Assembly: GCF_020524355.2 (NCBI RefSeq)
Contig: NZ_CP129019.1
Coordinates: forward strand, 1,860,001-1,924,000
Direction of reading: 5' to 3'
Length of the DNA stretch: 64,000 nucleotides
DNA from: Mesobacillus subterraneus
GTDB taxonomy: Bacteria > Bacillota > Bacilli > Bacillales > Cytobacillaceae
In this document: piece after piece, positions 7,220-16,542 of the stretch
Layout: each line of letters begins with the position of its first letter
Position numbering within the stretch: the stretch's first letter is position 1
Notes under the pieces: model-generated
Databases searched by the model: none
Told to the model about the DNA's origin: nothing
The model's input: only the letters and a program-made list of their open reading frames with translations
Program-made: the position numbers and the translations under genes

Positions 7220-8656
7220 ATGAGGATTGTAAAAAGGTTATCGAAAAGAAAATGGTTATTAATTTTACTCATGCTTGCATTAATAGTACTCATTACTGCT
7301 GTTTATCATACGAATAAAGCCCTTCCTGAAGGCTTATCGTATGAAGGAGAAGTCCATAACGTCAAGGATGTCCGCTTTTTATATGATCTAACCTACAAGG
7401 GGGCAGATGGTAAAAAAAAGTACGAGCATGAAATATTCGATACGGTACTGAAGAGGATTGAGGAAGCGGAGGACTTCATCGTCCTTGATATGTTTTTATT
7501 CAATGGCTATTACAAAGAAGACATGGGTTATCCGGAACTAAGTGAATCTATCAGTGAAAAACTAATTGCCCAGAAGAAAAAGCATAAGGATCTTTCTATT
7601 GTGTTCATCACTGATGAAATTAATTTGACATACGGTTCCCACAAATCGGGAATTCTGAAGGAACTTCGTGATAATGACATAAAAGTGATTTTCACTAATC
7701 TAGATCCGCTAAGAGACTCGAACCCATTATATACGGGTGTTTGGAGGGTGTTTTTTCAATGGTTTGGACAATCAGGAGAAGGATGGATACCCAATCCGAT
7801 GGCAAAGAATGCTCCTGACGTGACGCTTCGTTCCTATCTTGAGCTTTTGAACCTTAAGGCTAATCACAGGAAGGTGTTCGTCACTGAGAAAACAGCTATT
7901 GTTGCATCCGCGAATCCACATGATGCAAGCGGCTTCCACTCAAATATAGCCTTTGAAACTAGCGGAAATATAATAGGGGATATTCTGGAATCTGAACAGG
8001 CAGTCATTGATTTCTCTGGAGGTGGAAGCCTTCCTGATTACAAACCTATAGAAGAAAAAGGGGCTGTTAAGGTCCAGGTTTTAACGGAAGGAAAAATACT
8101 CAAACATCTCCTGGATGAACTGAAAAAGACAGGTAAAGGAGATCGGATTTGGATTGGGATGTTCTATTTGGCCGAAAGGAAGGTCATTGACGAAATCGAC
8201 AAGGCAGCCGATCGAGGAGCAAAAATTAATATGATACTTGATCCAAATACAAATGCGTTTGGAAATCAAAAATCAGGTTTACCTAATATTCCTGTTTCGG
8301 AAGAAATAATGGAATTTGGAAGCGAAAATATCAAAGTAAAATGGTACAATGCTGACCAGGAGCAATATCATACCAAAATGATTTTTTTTGACCGCGGTAA
8401 AAACAGCGTGATACTCGGAGGTTCTGCGAACTTCACCCGGCGAAATCTTGATGATTTAAACCTAGAAACCAACATGAAGATTATAGCTCCCTCTGACAGT
8501 CAAGTCATTAAAGATGTTGATCATTATTTCAATAGGATTTGGAATAACGACGGAGCAAGATTCACACTTGATTATGAAGAAAATAAGGACACACTGACTC
8601 CCTTTAAATATATTGTTTATTGGATACAGAGAATCTTCTGGTTCACAAGCTATTAG
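7220..8656 (+). CDS. Phospholipase D-like (cardiolipin synthase-type) membrane protein
   Basis: A 478-residue protein with an N-terminal membrane anchor (about residues 11-30) and two PLD-type half-domains. The second HKD motif is canonical, HTKMIFFD followed by GGSANFTRRN. The first reads HRKVFVTE, with glutamate where aspartate is usual, followed by ASANPHD. The domain is probably outside the cell and may act on phospholipids or another phosphodiester; it is not a standard Cls. ATG 7220 is chosen because AAGGAG ends 9 bases before it; the frame also extends upstream to a GTG at 7178 without a good site. Confidence 0.75.
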   Translation: MRIVKRLSKRKWLLILLMLALIVLITAVYHTNKALPEGLSYEGEVHNVKDVRFLYDLTYKGADGKKKYEHEIFDTVLKRIEEAEDFIVLDMFLFNGYYKEDMGYPELSESISEKLIAQKKKHKDLSIVFITDEINLTYGSHKSGILKELRDNDIKVIFTNLDPLRDSNPLYTGVWRVFFQWFGQSGEGWIPNPMAKNAPDVTLRSYLELLNLKANHRKVFVTEKTAIVASANPHDASGFHSNIAFETSGNIIGDILESEQAVIDFSGGGSLPDYKPIEEKGAVKVQVLTEGKILKHLLDELKKTGKGDRIWIGMFYLAERKVIDEIDKAADRGAKINMILDPNTNAFGNQKSGLPNIPVSEEIMEFGSENIKVKWYNADQEQYHTKMIFFDRGKNSVILGGSANFTRRNLDDLNLETNMKIIAPSDSQVIKDVDHYFNRIWNNDGARFTLDYEENKDTLTPFKYIVYWIQRIFWFTSY

Positions 8657-8667
8657 CGCACGGCAAG

Positions 8668-8691
8668 GGCATCCTGAATTGGATGCCTTTT
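8668..8691 (+). terminator. Terminator after PLD-like gene
   Basis: GGCATCC / GGATGCC stem with loop TGAATT, then TTTTAGTTT. Confidence 0.8.
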
Positions 8692-8858
8692 AGTTTGTAC
8701 GTAAAACTAAATAATGCTTCTTATTTACAATATCCGTAAGTACGATATTATTATAGGCGAAGGAAAAACCATGTCCCCTATAGCGTTAGCATAGATAAAA
8801 CATGAAGCTAGTTCTGTAAATATGATTAACTATTATGCCAAGAAGATGGAGATTATAA

Positions 8859-10163
8859 ATGAAGACATTCTTATCAGCCATTCAGTGGATGGCATTTATT
8901 ATTGCTGGTTCAATCGTTGCTCCAATTGCGATTGCGGATTTATTCCAATTGAATGTCTTGGAGACGACTGGACTTGTTCAAAGGACGATGTTTGTTTTGG
9001 GTATTTCGGGTCTATTGCAGTCCCTGATCGGGCATCGCATGCCAATTAACGAGGGTCCAGCCGGTCTTTGGTGGGGTGTATTTACAATTTATGCAGGGTT
9101 AAGTGCGACACTGTTTTCATCAAACATCGAGACTCTGCAGGCTTTAGAAGGAGCCATGATCATCAGTGGAATTGTATTCTTCCTTCTAAGCTTATTCAAG
9201 CTTATTGATAAACTGGCAAAGCTGTTCACACCTGTAGTTAGCGGGATATATTTGCTTTTGCTCGTCATACAATTAAGCGGCTCTTTCCTTAAAGGAATGG
9301 TGGGACTAGGGGGCGGAAGAACCGAGGTCAGTCTTCCAATCGCATTTTTCAGCATTTTCTTGGTTATCATTACTTTCTACCTGACTCGACATCGGATTAA
9401 ATGGGTCAGCCAGTATGCAATCTTAATAAGCCTGGCTGTTGGCTGGGTGGTTTATTCGATATTAGACCTGGGCATAGCGTACGAAGGTTACACAGGAGCA
9501 GCGATTGCCATTCCTGAGATTTTCGCTTTCGGGAAGCCCATCTTTGATTCAGGATTAATCGTGACTTCGATCTTTATCACTTTCCTGTTAATCACGAATA
9601 TGTTAGCTAGCATTAGGGTTACTGGACAAGTTTTGAAAGACATGGGTTCTCAAAATGCGGATTACCGTTATCGTGCCAGCGGTTTTACAGCCGGTATCAA
9701 CCAGCTTCTTGGAGGAGTTTTCTCTGCGATAGGATCTGTCCCCATTTCTGGTGCAGCGGGATTTATCGCAACAACTGGAATTATAAGCATTATGCCTTTT
9801 ATCCTTAGCTCATTGCTGATCGTCGTGGCCAGCATGCTGCCGCATGTGATGTCTTTGTTCGCTTCACTGCCTGCACCTGTTGGCTATTCAGTCACATTTG
9901 TCATATTCGTCAATATGATTGGGATTGCTTTTACGGAATTCGACCGTGAGAACGACAAAAAGAGGATTCGGATCGTGATTGGAACTTCGCTGCTGGCCGG
10001 TGTAGGAGCAATGTTCCTTCCAGTAGAAGCTTTCCGCAACGTACCGCCTGTCCTAGTATCCATCCTTAATAATGGTTTAATCCTAGGTACTGTGATCGCA
10101 GTAGTGTCTGACCAATTTACATTACTGAAAAAAAGAAGTAAGTACAAACTAAAATCATCGTAG
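8859..10163 (+). CDS. NCS2-family uracil/xanthine permease
   Basis: A 434-residue polytopic membrane protein of the nucleobase:cation symporter-2 family, related to YwdJ/UraA/PbuX. It has many hydrophobic segments. The conserved INEGPAGLWWG stretch near residue 63 and the GSVPISGAAGFIATTG segment (about 295-310) match the re-entrant substrate region. It probably imports a purine or pyrimidine base with a cation; the substrate cannot be fixed. ATGGAG lies 7 bases upstream of the ATG. I looked for a purine riboswitch in 8695-8858 and found none. Confidence 0.8.
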   Translation: MKTFLSAIQWMAFIIAGSIVAPIAIADLFQLNVLETTGLVQRTMFVLGISGLLQSLIGHRMPINEGPAGLWWGVFTIYAGLSATLFSSNIETLQALEGAMIISGIVFFLLSLFKLIDKLAKLFTPVVSGIYLLLLVIQLSGSFLKGMVGLGGGRTEVSLPIAFFSIFLVIITFYLTRHRIKWVSQYAILISLAVGWVVYSILDLGIAYEGYTGAAIAIPEIFAFGKPIFDSGLIVTSIFITFLLITNMLASIRVTGQVLKDMGSQNADYRYRASGFTAGINQLLGGVFSAIGSVPISGAAGFIATTGIISIMPFILSSLLIVVASMLPHVMSLFASLPAPVGYSVTFVIFVNMIGIAFTEFDRENDKKRIRIVIGTSLLAGVGAMFLPVEAFRNVPPVLVSILNNGLILGTVIAVVSDQFTLLKKRSKYKLKSS

Positions 10164-10272
10164 TCAGATTAGCATGGTTTCATCGATTACTGATAGGCAA
10201 GTTGATTTGAGTCTTCATAATTGTGAGATAAAATATAACTAGGTTCAGAATAATCCATAGGAGTGAGATAAT

Positions 10273-10686
10273 ATGGCAAATAAATATCCAGACCGCGAAG
10301 AAATCGGTCAAATCCTTAAAAAGGCAAAAAAGATAGCCGTTGTCGGATTGAGCGACAATCCTCAGCGGACTTCCTATATGGTATCGAAGGCAATGCAGTC
10401 AGCGGGCTATGAAATCATTCCTGTCAATCCAACTGTGGATGAGGTACTGGGAGTTAAAGCCGTTAAAACACTTAAAGAGATCGAAGACCACGTAGATATC
10501 GTAAATGTTTTCCGCCGTTCAGAATATTTGATGGAGGTAGCAAAGGAATTTGCGGAAATTGATGCTGATGTTTTTTGGGCACAGCTTGGGCTTGAAAATG
10601 AGGAGGCCTATAATTTCCTTGATGATAAAGGCTATACGGTGATTATGGACAGATGCATCAAAGTAGAGCACGCTTTAACAAAATAA
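10273..10686 (+). CDS. yneT: YneT, CoA-binding domain protein
   Basis: A 137-residue single-domain Rossmann protein of the CoA-binding (succinyl-CoA ligase-like) family. The N-terminal signature is KKIAVVGLSDNPQRTSYMV, and conserved segments GYEIIPVNPT and VNVFRRSEY follow. It lacks any ligase catalytic domain, so it probably only binds CoA or a nucleotide; its function is unknown. GGAGTGAGATAAT precedes the ATG. It sits between plsY and parEC as in B. subtilis, here separated from parE by added genes. Confidence 0.85.
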   Translation: MANKYPDREEIGQILKKAKKIAVVGLSDNPQRTSYMVSKAMQSAGYEIIPVNPTVDEVLGVKAVKTLKEIEDHVDIVNVFRRSEYLMEVAKEFAEIDADVFWAQLGLENEEAYNFLDDKGYTVIMDRCIKVEHALTK

Positions 10687-10693
10687 TTCTAGC

Positions 10694-10724
10694 GCGTGAG
10701 GACCTGAGTTCTCACGCTTTTCTT
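10694..10724 (+). terminator. Terminator after yneT
   Basis: GCGTGAG / CTCACGC stem with a 10-base loop, then TTTTCTTTTG. Confidence 0.85.
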
Positions 10725-10939
10725 TTGTTATTCACAATACTCAGCCATAATGATAAGTATTCAATTTTTGCTAGGCAGCGATTTTGAAATGGGATGTTTA
10801 AACAAAACAGTTAACTCTAGATAAAATTGACATGACAATGGAGATTTATAGGACAAATTCACAGGCATTATAGGGATTCCTGGTTATCGGGAAGAAATAA
10901 GGAACTTTCGGGGGGTATTCAATGAGAGGAGAAACGAGC

Positions 10940-12076
10940 ATGAAAATTGTAATAGCACCTGATTCATTTAAGGAAAGCCTTACAGCGCTTGAGGCAGCCA
11001 CTGCAATCGAAAATGGAATGAAGAAAATCCTCCCAGAGGCAAGTTTCGTAAAGGTACCGATGGCAGATGGAGGCGAAGGAACCGTTCAATCACTCGTTGA
11101 CGCAACAGGAGGGAAAATTATCACTAAAACAGTAACAGGACCGCTTGGTACTCCGGTTGAGGCATTTTTTGGCATTTCCGGTGATGAAAAGACAGCAGTC
11201 ATTGAGATGGCTGCATCATCCGGACTTCATCTCGTGCCTCCTGAAGAAAGAAACCCGCTTGTTACAACAACCAGGGGAACAGGTGAATTGATTGCTGCCG
11301 CTTTGGATTATGGTGTCGAACATATAATTATTGGAATTGGCGGAAGTGCCACTAACGATGGAGGAGCAGGCATGGCAAGAGCCCTTGGAATCATGCTTCT
11401 CGATGCTGATGGAAAGGAAATCCTCGAGGGCGGAGGAGCTTTAAATAATCTTTCAACCGTCAACATGGCTGGAATAGACACACGTTTGGGAGCGGTAAAA
11501 ATTGAAGTAGCATGTGATGTAGATAATCCATTGACAGGTGTGAGAGGCGCATCACATATTTTTGGGCCGCAAAAAGGGGCAACTCAAGAAATGGTTGAAG
11601 TATTGGATAACAACCTGCATCATTTTGCTGAGATCCTTCGTACTGATCTTGGCAAGAATATTGAACATGTTTCAGGTGCAGGCGCAGCTGGAGGATTGGG
11701 TGGGGGATTGATGGCATTCCTGTCTGCCGAGTTAAAAAGAGGCGTAGACATTGTCCTTGACGCTGCCAAGCTTGAAACCCATTTACAAGACGCCGATTTT
11801 GTCATAACTGGTGAGGGCAAGATTGATGGACAGACGATATTTGGAAAAACCCCGATTGGCGTTGCCAAAACAGCGAAAATACAAAATGTTCCGGTAATCG
11901 CGATTGCTGGTAATGTCGCATCAGGCTGTGAGGTCGTACACGAACATGGAATCGACGCGGTATTCAGCATAGTACCAGGTGTCATAACTCTAGAAGACGC
12001 GTTCGAAAACGCCAGAACGTATGTTGAAAGAATTGCTGCAAACATCGCATCCGTAATCAAACTTAGCAAGCAATAA
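10940..12076 (+). CDS. Glycerate kinase (GlxK/GarK family)
   Basis: A 378-residue glycerate kinase that phosphorylates glycerate with ATP to feed lower glycolysis. Family marks are the start MKIVIAPDSFKESL, MADGGEGTVQ, GIGGSATNDGGAG (about residues 130-145), GAGAAGGLGGG and ITGEGKIDGQT. ATG 10940 is chosen over the in-frame ATG at 10922 because AGAGGAG (10925-10931) is 8 bases before it and family proteins begin exactly with MKIVIAPDSFK. It is flanked by terminators, so it is probably monocistronic. Confidence 0.92.
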   Translation: MKIVIAPDSFKESLTALEAATAIENGMKKILPEASFVKVPMADGGEGTVQSLVDATGGKIITKTVTGPLGTPVEAFFGISGDEKTAVIEMAASSGLHLVPPEERNPLVTTTRGTGELIAAALDYGVEHIIIGIGGSATNDGGAGMARALGIMLLDADGKEILEGGGALNNLSTVNMAGIDTRLGAVKIEVACDVDNPLTGVRGASHIFGPQKGATQEMVEVLDNNLHHFAEILRTDLGKNIEHVSGAGAAGGLGGGLMAFLSAELKRGVDIVLDAAKLETHLQDADFVITGEGKIDGQTIFGKTPIGVAKTAKIQNVPVIAIAGNVASGCEVVHEHGIDAVFSIVPGVITLEDAFENARTYVERIAANIASVIKLSKQ

Positions 12077-12091
12077 TTTGTATAAACTATG

Positions 12092-12128
12092 AAAAAACCG
12101 CGTGCTGCAACTCAGCATCGCGGTTTTT
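12092..12128 (+). terminator. Terminator after glycerate kinase
   Basis: AAAAAACCGCG.TGCTG / CAGCA.CGCGGTTTTTT around loop CAACT, with a T-run. A second weak hairpin (CACCTT/AAGGTG, 12191-12204) follows. I see nothing else in 12130-12364. Confidence 0.9.
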
Positions 12129-12364
12129 TATGTTTAGAAAGGTTAGAAATCGAATAAATATATATAAGATATTTGTAGAAAATAAAAAAGCACCTTAAAA
12201 GGTGGTTTTAGGTAAAAGGTATTTGTAATAAAAATAGCTACATAGTAAAATGAAAGTTAGCAATGTTGATCTAATGTGCATAAACACAATAATTATATTA
12301 TAACATTAACACAAATATTAGTGGCAGTCAAGTAAAAGAGCATTGAGTTTGGGAGTGATTTTTC

Positions 12365-14692
12365 ATGAAAAAAAAGCAGCTTACAGATTTAGAAATGGAA
12401 CAGGAACGTGTTGATTTCATCATTGAAGAAATTGATAAAAAAGCAGCGAAATGGAATGAAAGTTCAATTGATGTCGGCTCAGATGCTCTTCAAATCAGAA
12501 AAACCTTTTGGGAAGATGTTACGGTCAACTTTGACGAAGCAGATGATGTGGCGGAAACCTTCACGAGTATAAAGCAACAGGCCGCGCTTTTATCCGAGCG
12601 AGAACGGACACAGTCCCAAATGGTCAAACAGCTTCAGACATTATCCCGCCTCAGGTTTTCTCCGTATTTCGGCAGAGTCGATTTTAAAGAAGATGGTGAA
12701 AATGGGCCCGAGAGAATTTACTTAGGCATTGCGACTCTAATGGATGAACAAGAAGAAAACTTCCTGATTTATGACTGGAGAGCACCGATATCCGGTCTGT
12801 ATTACGACTACTCACCCGGTCCGGCGCAATACAAAACAGAAACAGATACAATTGAAGGATTGATGGAGCTAAAGCGCCAATTTGTCATTAAGGGTGGCAA
12901 AATCAAAGCAATGTTTGAAACCGGGGTTACCATTGGTGACGAAATGCTTCAGGAAGTCCTGGGCAACAATGCCGATACCCAAATGAAAACCATTGTGGCA
13001 ACAATCCAGAAGGAACAGAACCAAATCATCCGCAACGACTCCAGCAGCCTAGTTGTCGTTCAGGGTGTGGCAGGAAGCGGAAAAACATCAGCTGCCATGC
13101 AGCGTGTCGCTTATTTACTGTACAAATACAGAAATATCATCACCTCAGAAAATATTATGTTATTTTCACCCAATCCACTCTTCAATAGCTATGTCGCTAC
13201 TGTTTTACCGGAGCTTGGAGAGGAAAATATGCAGCAGGCAACATTCCAGGAGTATCTTTCAACACGTTTTGGATCCGAATATGAACTGGAAGATCCTTTT
13301 GAACAAATGGAGTTCCTTCTTGAAGCAGAAAAGAATGAAACTTATTTTGACAGAATTGGAAGCATACGTTTTAAAGCAAGTTTGGAGTTTAAAGAATTAC
13401 TGGATAAATACGCAGAGCAATTAGCCAGTGATACACTTGTTTTTAAGAGTTTAGGTATAAAAAAACGGGCAATCATCTCAAAGAAAGACATAGCGGAATA
13501 CTATGATTCACTTGATGACAGTATTTCAATTCCAAATAGAATTCAGCTTGTCAAGGAATGGCTGTTAAAGGAACTTAAGAAAAAAGCAAAAGCAGAATTG
13601 TCTCAGGAATGGGTGGAAAAAGAGATTCAGTTCCTTGAAAAGGAAGATTATCTGGAAGCATACAAGCGAAGCCAGCAAAAACAGGGTGGAGCTGATGATA
13701 CCTTCCATGATTATGACCGAGAGCAGCAGTGGCTATCGGAAATGGTAGTCAAAAGACGTTTTAAGCCTTTGTTCAATGCGGTAAAAAAATTAAAGTTCAT
13801 TAATACTAAAGCGATATTCATGAACTTCTTTAAAGAGGATCATCAAAAACCGGAAGGAATCCCTGAAAATTGGGCTGCAACATGTGAAATGTCAATCAAT
13901 AAATTAGAAAACAGGTATATTGCATATGAAGATGCAACTCCCTTTCTTTACCTGCAGGATTTAATAGAAGGCAGAAAATCGAATACATCAATTCGCCATG
14001 TTTTCATTGATGAAGCTCAGGACTACACTCCTTTCCAGTTTGCATATATTAAAATGCTTTTCCCGTACAGCAAGATGACTCTTCTAGGCGATATCAACCA
14101 GGCAATATACTCAGGTCCAACAGGAGCACCAACAATCCTTGCGGAATCAGTTCTTGGCTTTGGAGAAAAGGAATTATACAGGCTGACAAAAACATACAGA
14201 TCAACCAAACAAATAGTTGAATTTACTCGCCAACTGATCGATGGTGGAGATATGATTGAGCCTTTCAACCGTAATGGGCGAAAACCGGTTATCATCAGTA
14301 GCAGTGAAGGCAACGACACTATTCTTAAGGTAAATGAACTTATTTCCAAGTTACAGAAGTCGGGCTATAAGAACATTGCAGTTATTTGTAAAACTGCGAA
14401 AGAGAGCAGATCGGCATTTGAGGGAGTCAAGAAAGTACATGATGCGAGATTGATTGAAAAAGGCACTATGACATTTGAAAATGGTGTTAATGTGGTACCA
14501 ACGTATCTCGCAAAAGGTATTGAATTCGACGCAGTGATTATTTATGATTCGTCTTCCTACACAAGAACGGAAGAAAGGAAATTGCTATATACTGCATGTA
14601 CAAGGGCAATGCATGAGTTATATATCCTTTCCTCAGGAGAGCTTAGTCCTCTTCTGGAAGAAGTTGATGAACAATTATATAATCTGGTATGA
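12365..14692 (+). CDS. helD: HelD, RNA polymerase recycling motor (UvrD-like ATPase)
   Basis: A 775-residue SF1 helicase-like ATPase, matching B. subtilis HelD (YvgS) in length. HelD removes stalled RNA polymerase from DNA using ATP. The N-terminal 170 residues form the HelD-specific arm, with a long charged helix at the start. Walker A GVAGSGKTSAAM is at about 234-245, Walker B FIDEAQDYTP at about 545-554, TLLGDINQAIY and TYRSTKQI follow, and the C-terminal motif is VVPTYLAKGIEFDAVI. The start has GGGAGTG upstream. It is followed by a strong terminator. Confidence 0.9.
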   Translation: MKKKQLTDLEMEQERVDFIIEEIDKKAAKWNESSIDVGSDALQIRKTFWEDVTVNFDEADDVAETFTSIKQQAALLSERERTQSQMVKQLQTLSRLRFSPYFGRVDFKEDGENGPERIYLGIATLMDEQEENFLIYDWRAPISGLYYDYSPGPAQYKTETDTIEGLMELKRQFVIKGGKIKAMFETGVTIGDEMLQEVLGNNADTQMKTIVATIQKEQNQIIRNDSSSLVVVQGVAGSGKTSAAMQRVAYLLYKYRNIITSENIMLFSPNPLFNSYVATVLPELGEENMQQATFQEYLSTRFGSEYELEDPFEQMEFLLEAEKNETYFDRIGSIRFKASLEFKELLDKYAEQLASDTLVFKSLGIKKRAIISKKDIAEYYDSLDDSISIPNRIQLVKEWLLKELKKKAKAELSQEWVEKEIQFLEKEDYLEAYKRSQQKQGGADDTFHDYDREQQWLSEMVVKRRFKPLFNAVKKLKFINTKAIFMNFFKEDHQKPEGIPENWAATCEMSINKLENRYIAYEDATPFLYLQDLIEGRKSNTSIRHVFIDEAQDYTPFQFAYIKMLFPYSKMTLLGDINQAIYSGPTGAPTILAESVLGFGEKELYRLTKTYRSTKQIVEFTRQLIDGGDMIEPFNRNGRKPVIISSSEGNDTILKVNELISKLQKSGYKNIAVICKTAKESRSAFEGVKKVHDARLIEKGTMTFENGVNVVPTYLAKGIEFDAVIIYDSSSYTRTEERKLLYTACTRAMHELYILSSGELSPLLEEVDEQLYNLV

Positions 14693-14696
14693 CAGA

Positions 14697-14731
14697 AACA
14701 AGCCGCCAAAATTTAAATGGCGGCTTGTTTG
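14697..14731. terminator. Bidirectional terminator between helD and subtilase
   Basis: AACAAGCCGCCA / TGGCGGCTTGTT stem with a 9-base loop and T-rich ends. Confidence 0.85.
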
Positions 14732-14747
14732 TTTTAAGGTTTATGGT

Positions 14748-16139
14748 TTATCTGAGCCAATCAAACAGCGTCTTTTCTTGTTTGCTGTCGGTTGGTTGTT
14801 CTTTACTTGCTTCCTGCAGTGCTGAATTCACATCAATTAAGCCGTTTCCATAATCAATATCTTTTCCTTGCTCACCAAGATCGATTGCGGAATTTTTAAT
14901 GATCTTGATAACTTGTGAACTTTTCAACTCTGGATTAGCTGATTTGATTAATGCTGCAAGACCGGCGACGTGCGGAGCTGCCATCGATGTACCTGAAAGG
15001 GCAGCGTATTGTTTGTTATAGTAGGTGCTAGGTATATAAACACCTGGCGCAGCAATATCAATATATTCTCCGTAGTTTGAAAAGCTTGCTCTGTTCCCAT
15101 TATAATCTACAGCGGCTACACTCAATACTTCTGGGTATGCCGAAGGATACGTTGGTTGATTTGAACCATCATTGCCAGCTGCAGAAACCATGACGACGTC
15201 TTTTTCAAATGCATATCTCACTGCTTCTTCGAGAACCTTCGAAGGCTGGTAATTGCCAAGACTTAAGTTGATGACATCTGCACCGTGGTCGACAGCCCAG
15301 ACAATCCCTTTTGCTATATCGAAAGTAGTACCATAGCCTTTAGCCCCCATCGCTTTAATGGGCATGATTTTACTGAACCAGGTCATGCCGGCAACACCTT
15401 CGTTATTATTTGTTTCCGAAGCAATAATTCCAGCTACATGGGTACCATGCCCATTATCATCATCAGGTTCAGCTTTATCGTTTATGACGTTATAGCCTTT
15501 TACAAGTCTATTCCTTAAATCGGGGTGGTCCAGATCAACACCAGTATCAACAATCGCTATTTCAATATCCTCCGTCCCTCGGGTTACCGACCAGCCTTGT
15601 TCCGTACCGATGACTGGCAAATTCCATTGATAATTCTCCTGGTAAAGAAGATCATTTGGGCCGTTTGCTTCATTTTGCATTAAGATAAAGTTAGGCTCAG
15701 AATACTCGATATTTTTTCTCTGGTTAAAATACTCAATCATTTCCGGCGTTTCCATCACTGTAGACCTGAAAATATATATGGAGTTTAAATGCTTAATTAC
15801 CCAGCCCTTAATATCTCTGGTAATTTCGTCTATTTCCTCCACACTTGGTTCTTTTACAAAATCAACTGTTGCTTCATGATCATAATAGTGACTGGTATCC
15901 TTCTTGTTATGAAAGATTAAAGTGACCTCTCCTTGTGTATCGAGTTGGTTCTTGATCTTCTCTCCCATCTTCACGTTATTCACGTTTGCCATAGACTGGG
16001 ACATCATTACTTGTTGTCCTGAGGAATGGATTCTGGATCCAGGTTCTTCTTTACCATCATTCCTGAATGCTCCACCGGCAGTAAGGGCAAGAAGAACGAT
16101 TAATGCCGATCCAAGAAAAATTACCCTCGTTTTTCTCAT
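14748..16139 (-). CDS. Secreted S8 subtilisin-like serine protease
   Basis: A 463-residue pre-pro-protease. A signal peptide (about 1-24, MRKTRVIFLG then a leucine-rich core) is followed by a propeptide of about 140 residues and the peptidase S8 domain. The triad is D198 (VDTGVD), H231 (NGHGTHVAG) and S385 (GTSMAAPHVAG), with oxyanion N323 (AGND). It probably degrades proteins outside the cell. It has no C-terminal cell-wall domain. The gene is divergent from parE and shares the 16140-16500 intergenic stretch. Confidence 0.9.
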   Translation of the reverse strand: MRKTRVIFLGSALIVLLALTAGGAFRNDGKEEPGSRIHSSGQQVMMSQSMANVNNVKMGEKIKNQLDTQGEVTLIFHNKKDTSHYYDHEATVDFVKEPSVEEIDEITRDIKGWVIKHLNSIYIFRSTVMETPEMIEYFNQRKNIEYSEPNFILMQNEANGPNDLLYQENYQWNLPVIGTEQGWSVTRGTEDIEIAIVDTGVDLDHPDLRNRLVKGYNVINDKAEPDDDNGHGTHVAGIIASETNNNEGVAGMTWFSKIMPIKAMGAKGYGTTFDIAKGIVWAVDHGADVINLSLGNYQPSKVLEEAVRYAFEKDVVMVSAAGNDGSNQPTYPSAYPEVLSVAAVDYNGNRASFSNYGEYIDIAAPGVYIPSTYYNKQYAALSGTSMAAPHVAGLAALIKSANPELKSSQVIKIIKNSAIDLGEQGKDIDYGNGLIDVNSALQEASKEQPTDSKQEKTLFDWLR

Positions 16140-16386
16140 ATTAAAAGTCCTCCATAAATGTATTTGTTCTTATGTTGCAGTACATCTTAAAAAATTAACG
16201 GCGGAAATCGCTGGGAGTTTAGCGGATAATGATTTGAATCCTGCAGGAAATAGTATGAAAAATGACATAAAAACTTCATATAAGTCTCCAAATAACAGAG
16301 TTTTTATGACAAAATTCCAATTAATTCTTTAAATCAGTTTGCCAAATCCCAATTAATCGCTACAATTAAGCATAGACGCCATTCAT

Positions 16387-16396
16387 ATGGTAAAAT
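16387..16396 (+). promoter_or_regulatory. Extended -10 promoter for parEC
   Basis: TATGGTAAAAT contains TGG-TAAAAT, an extended -10. No good -35 lies 17 bases upstream. The predicted start site is near 16403. Confidence 0.45.
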
Positions 16397-16403
16397 AACT
16401 AAG

Positions 16404-16417
16404 AGAACAATTGTTCT
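16404..16417. promoter_or_regulatory. LexA (DinR) box before parEC
   Basis: AGAACAATTGTTCT is a perfect 14-bp palindrome with the Bacillus LexA core GAAC-N4-GTTC. It lies at the predicted transcription start, a repressing position. parEC is reported as part of the B. subtilis SOS regulon. The rest of 16140-16500 shows no gene. Confidence 0.65.
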
Positions 16418-16542
16418 GATTATGGAAAAGGATACATTGCACGTAATCTTTTAAATCAGAAAAGACGAATACTTAACGAAATCATTGACACTATACATAA
16501 AAACCGTCAATGTTGTTTGCAAGAAATGAAAGGGGTATGTTC

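Noticed and set aside
8695..8858. Purine riboswitch before the NCS2 permease
   Set aside because: The conserved core bases and paired arms of the purine aptamer are not present on the plus strand.
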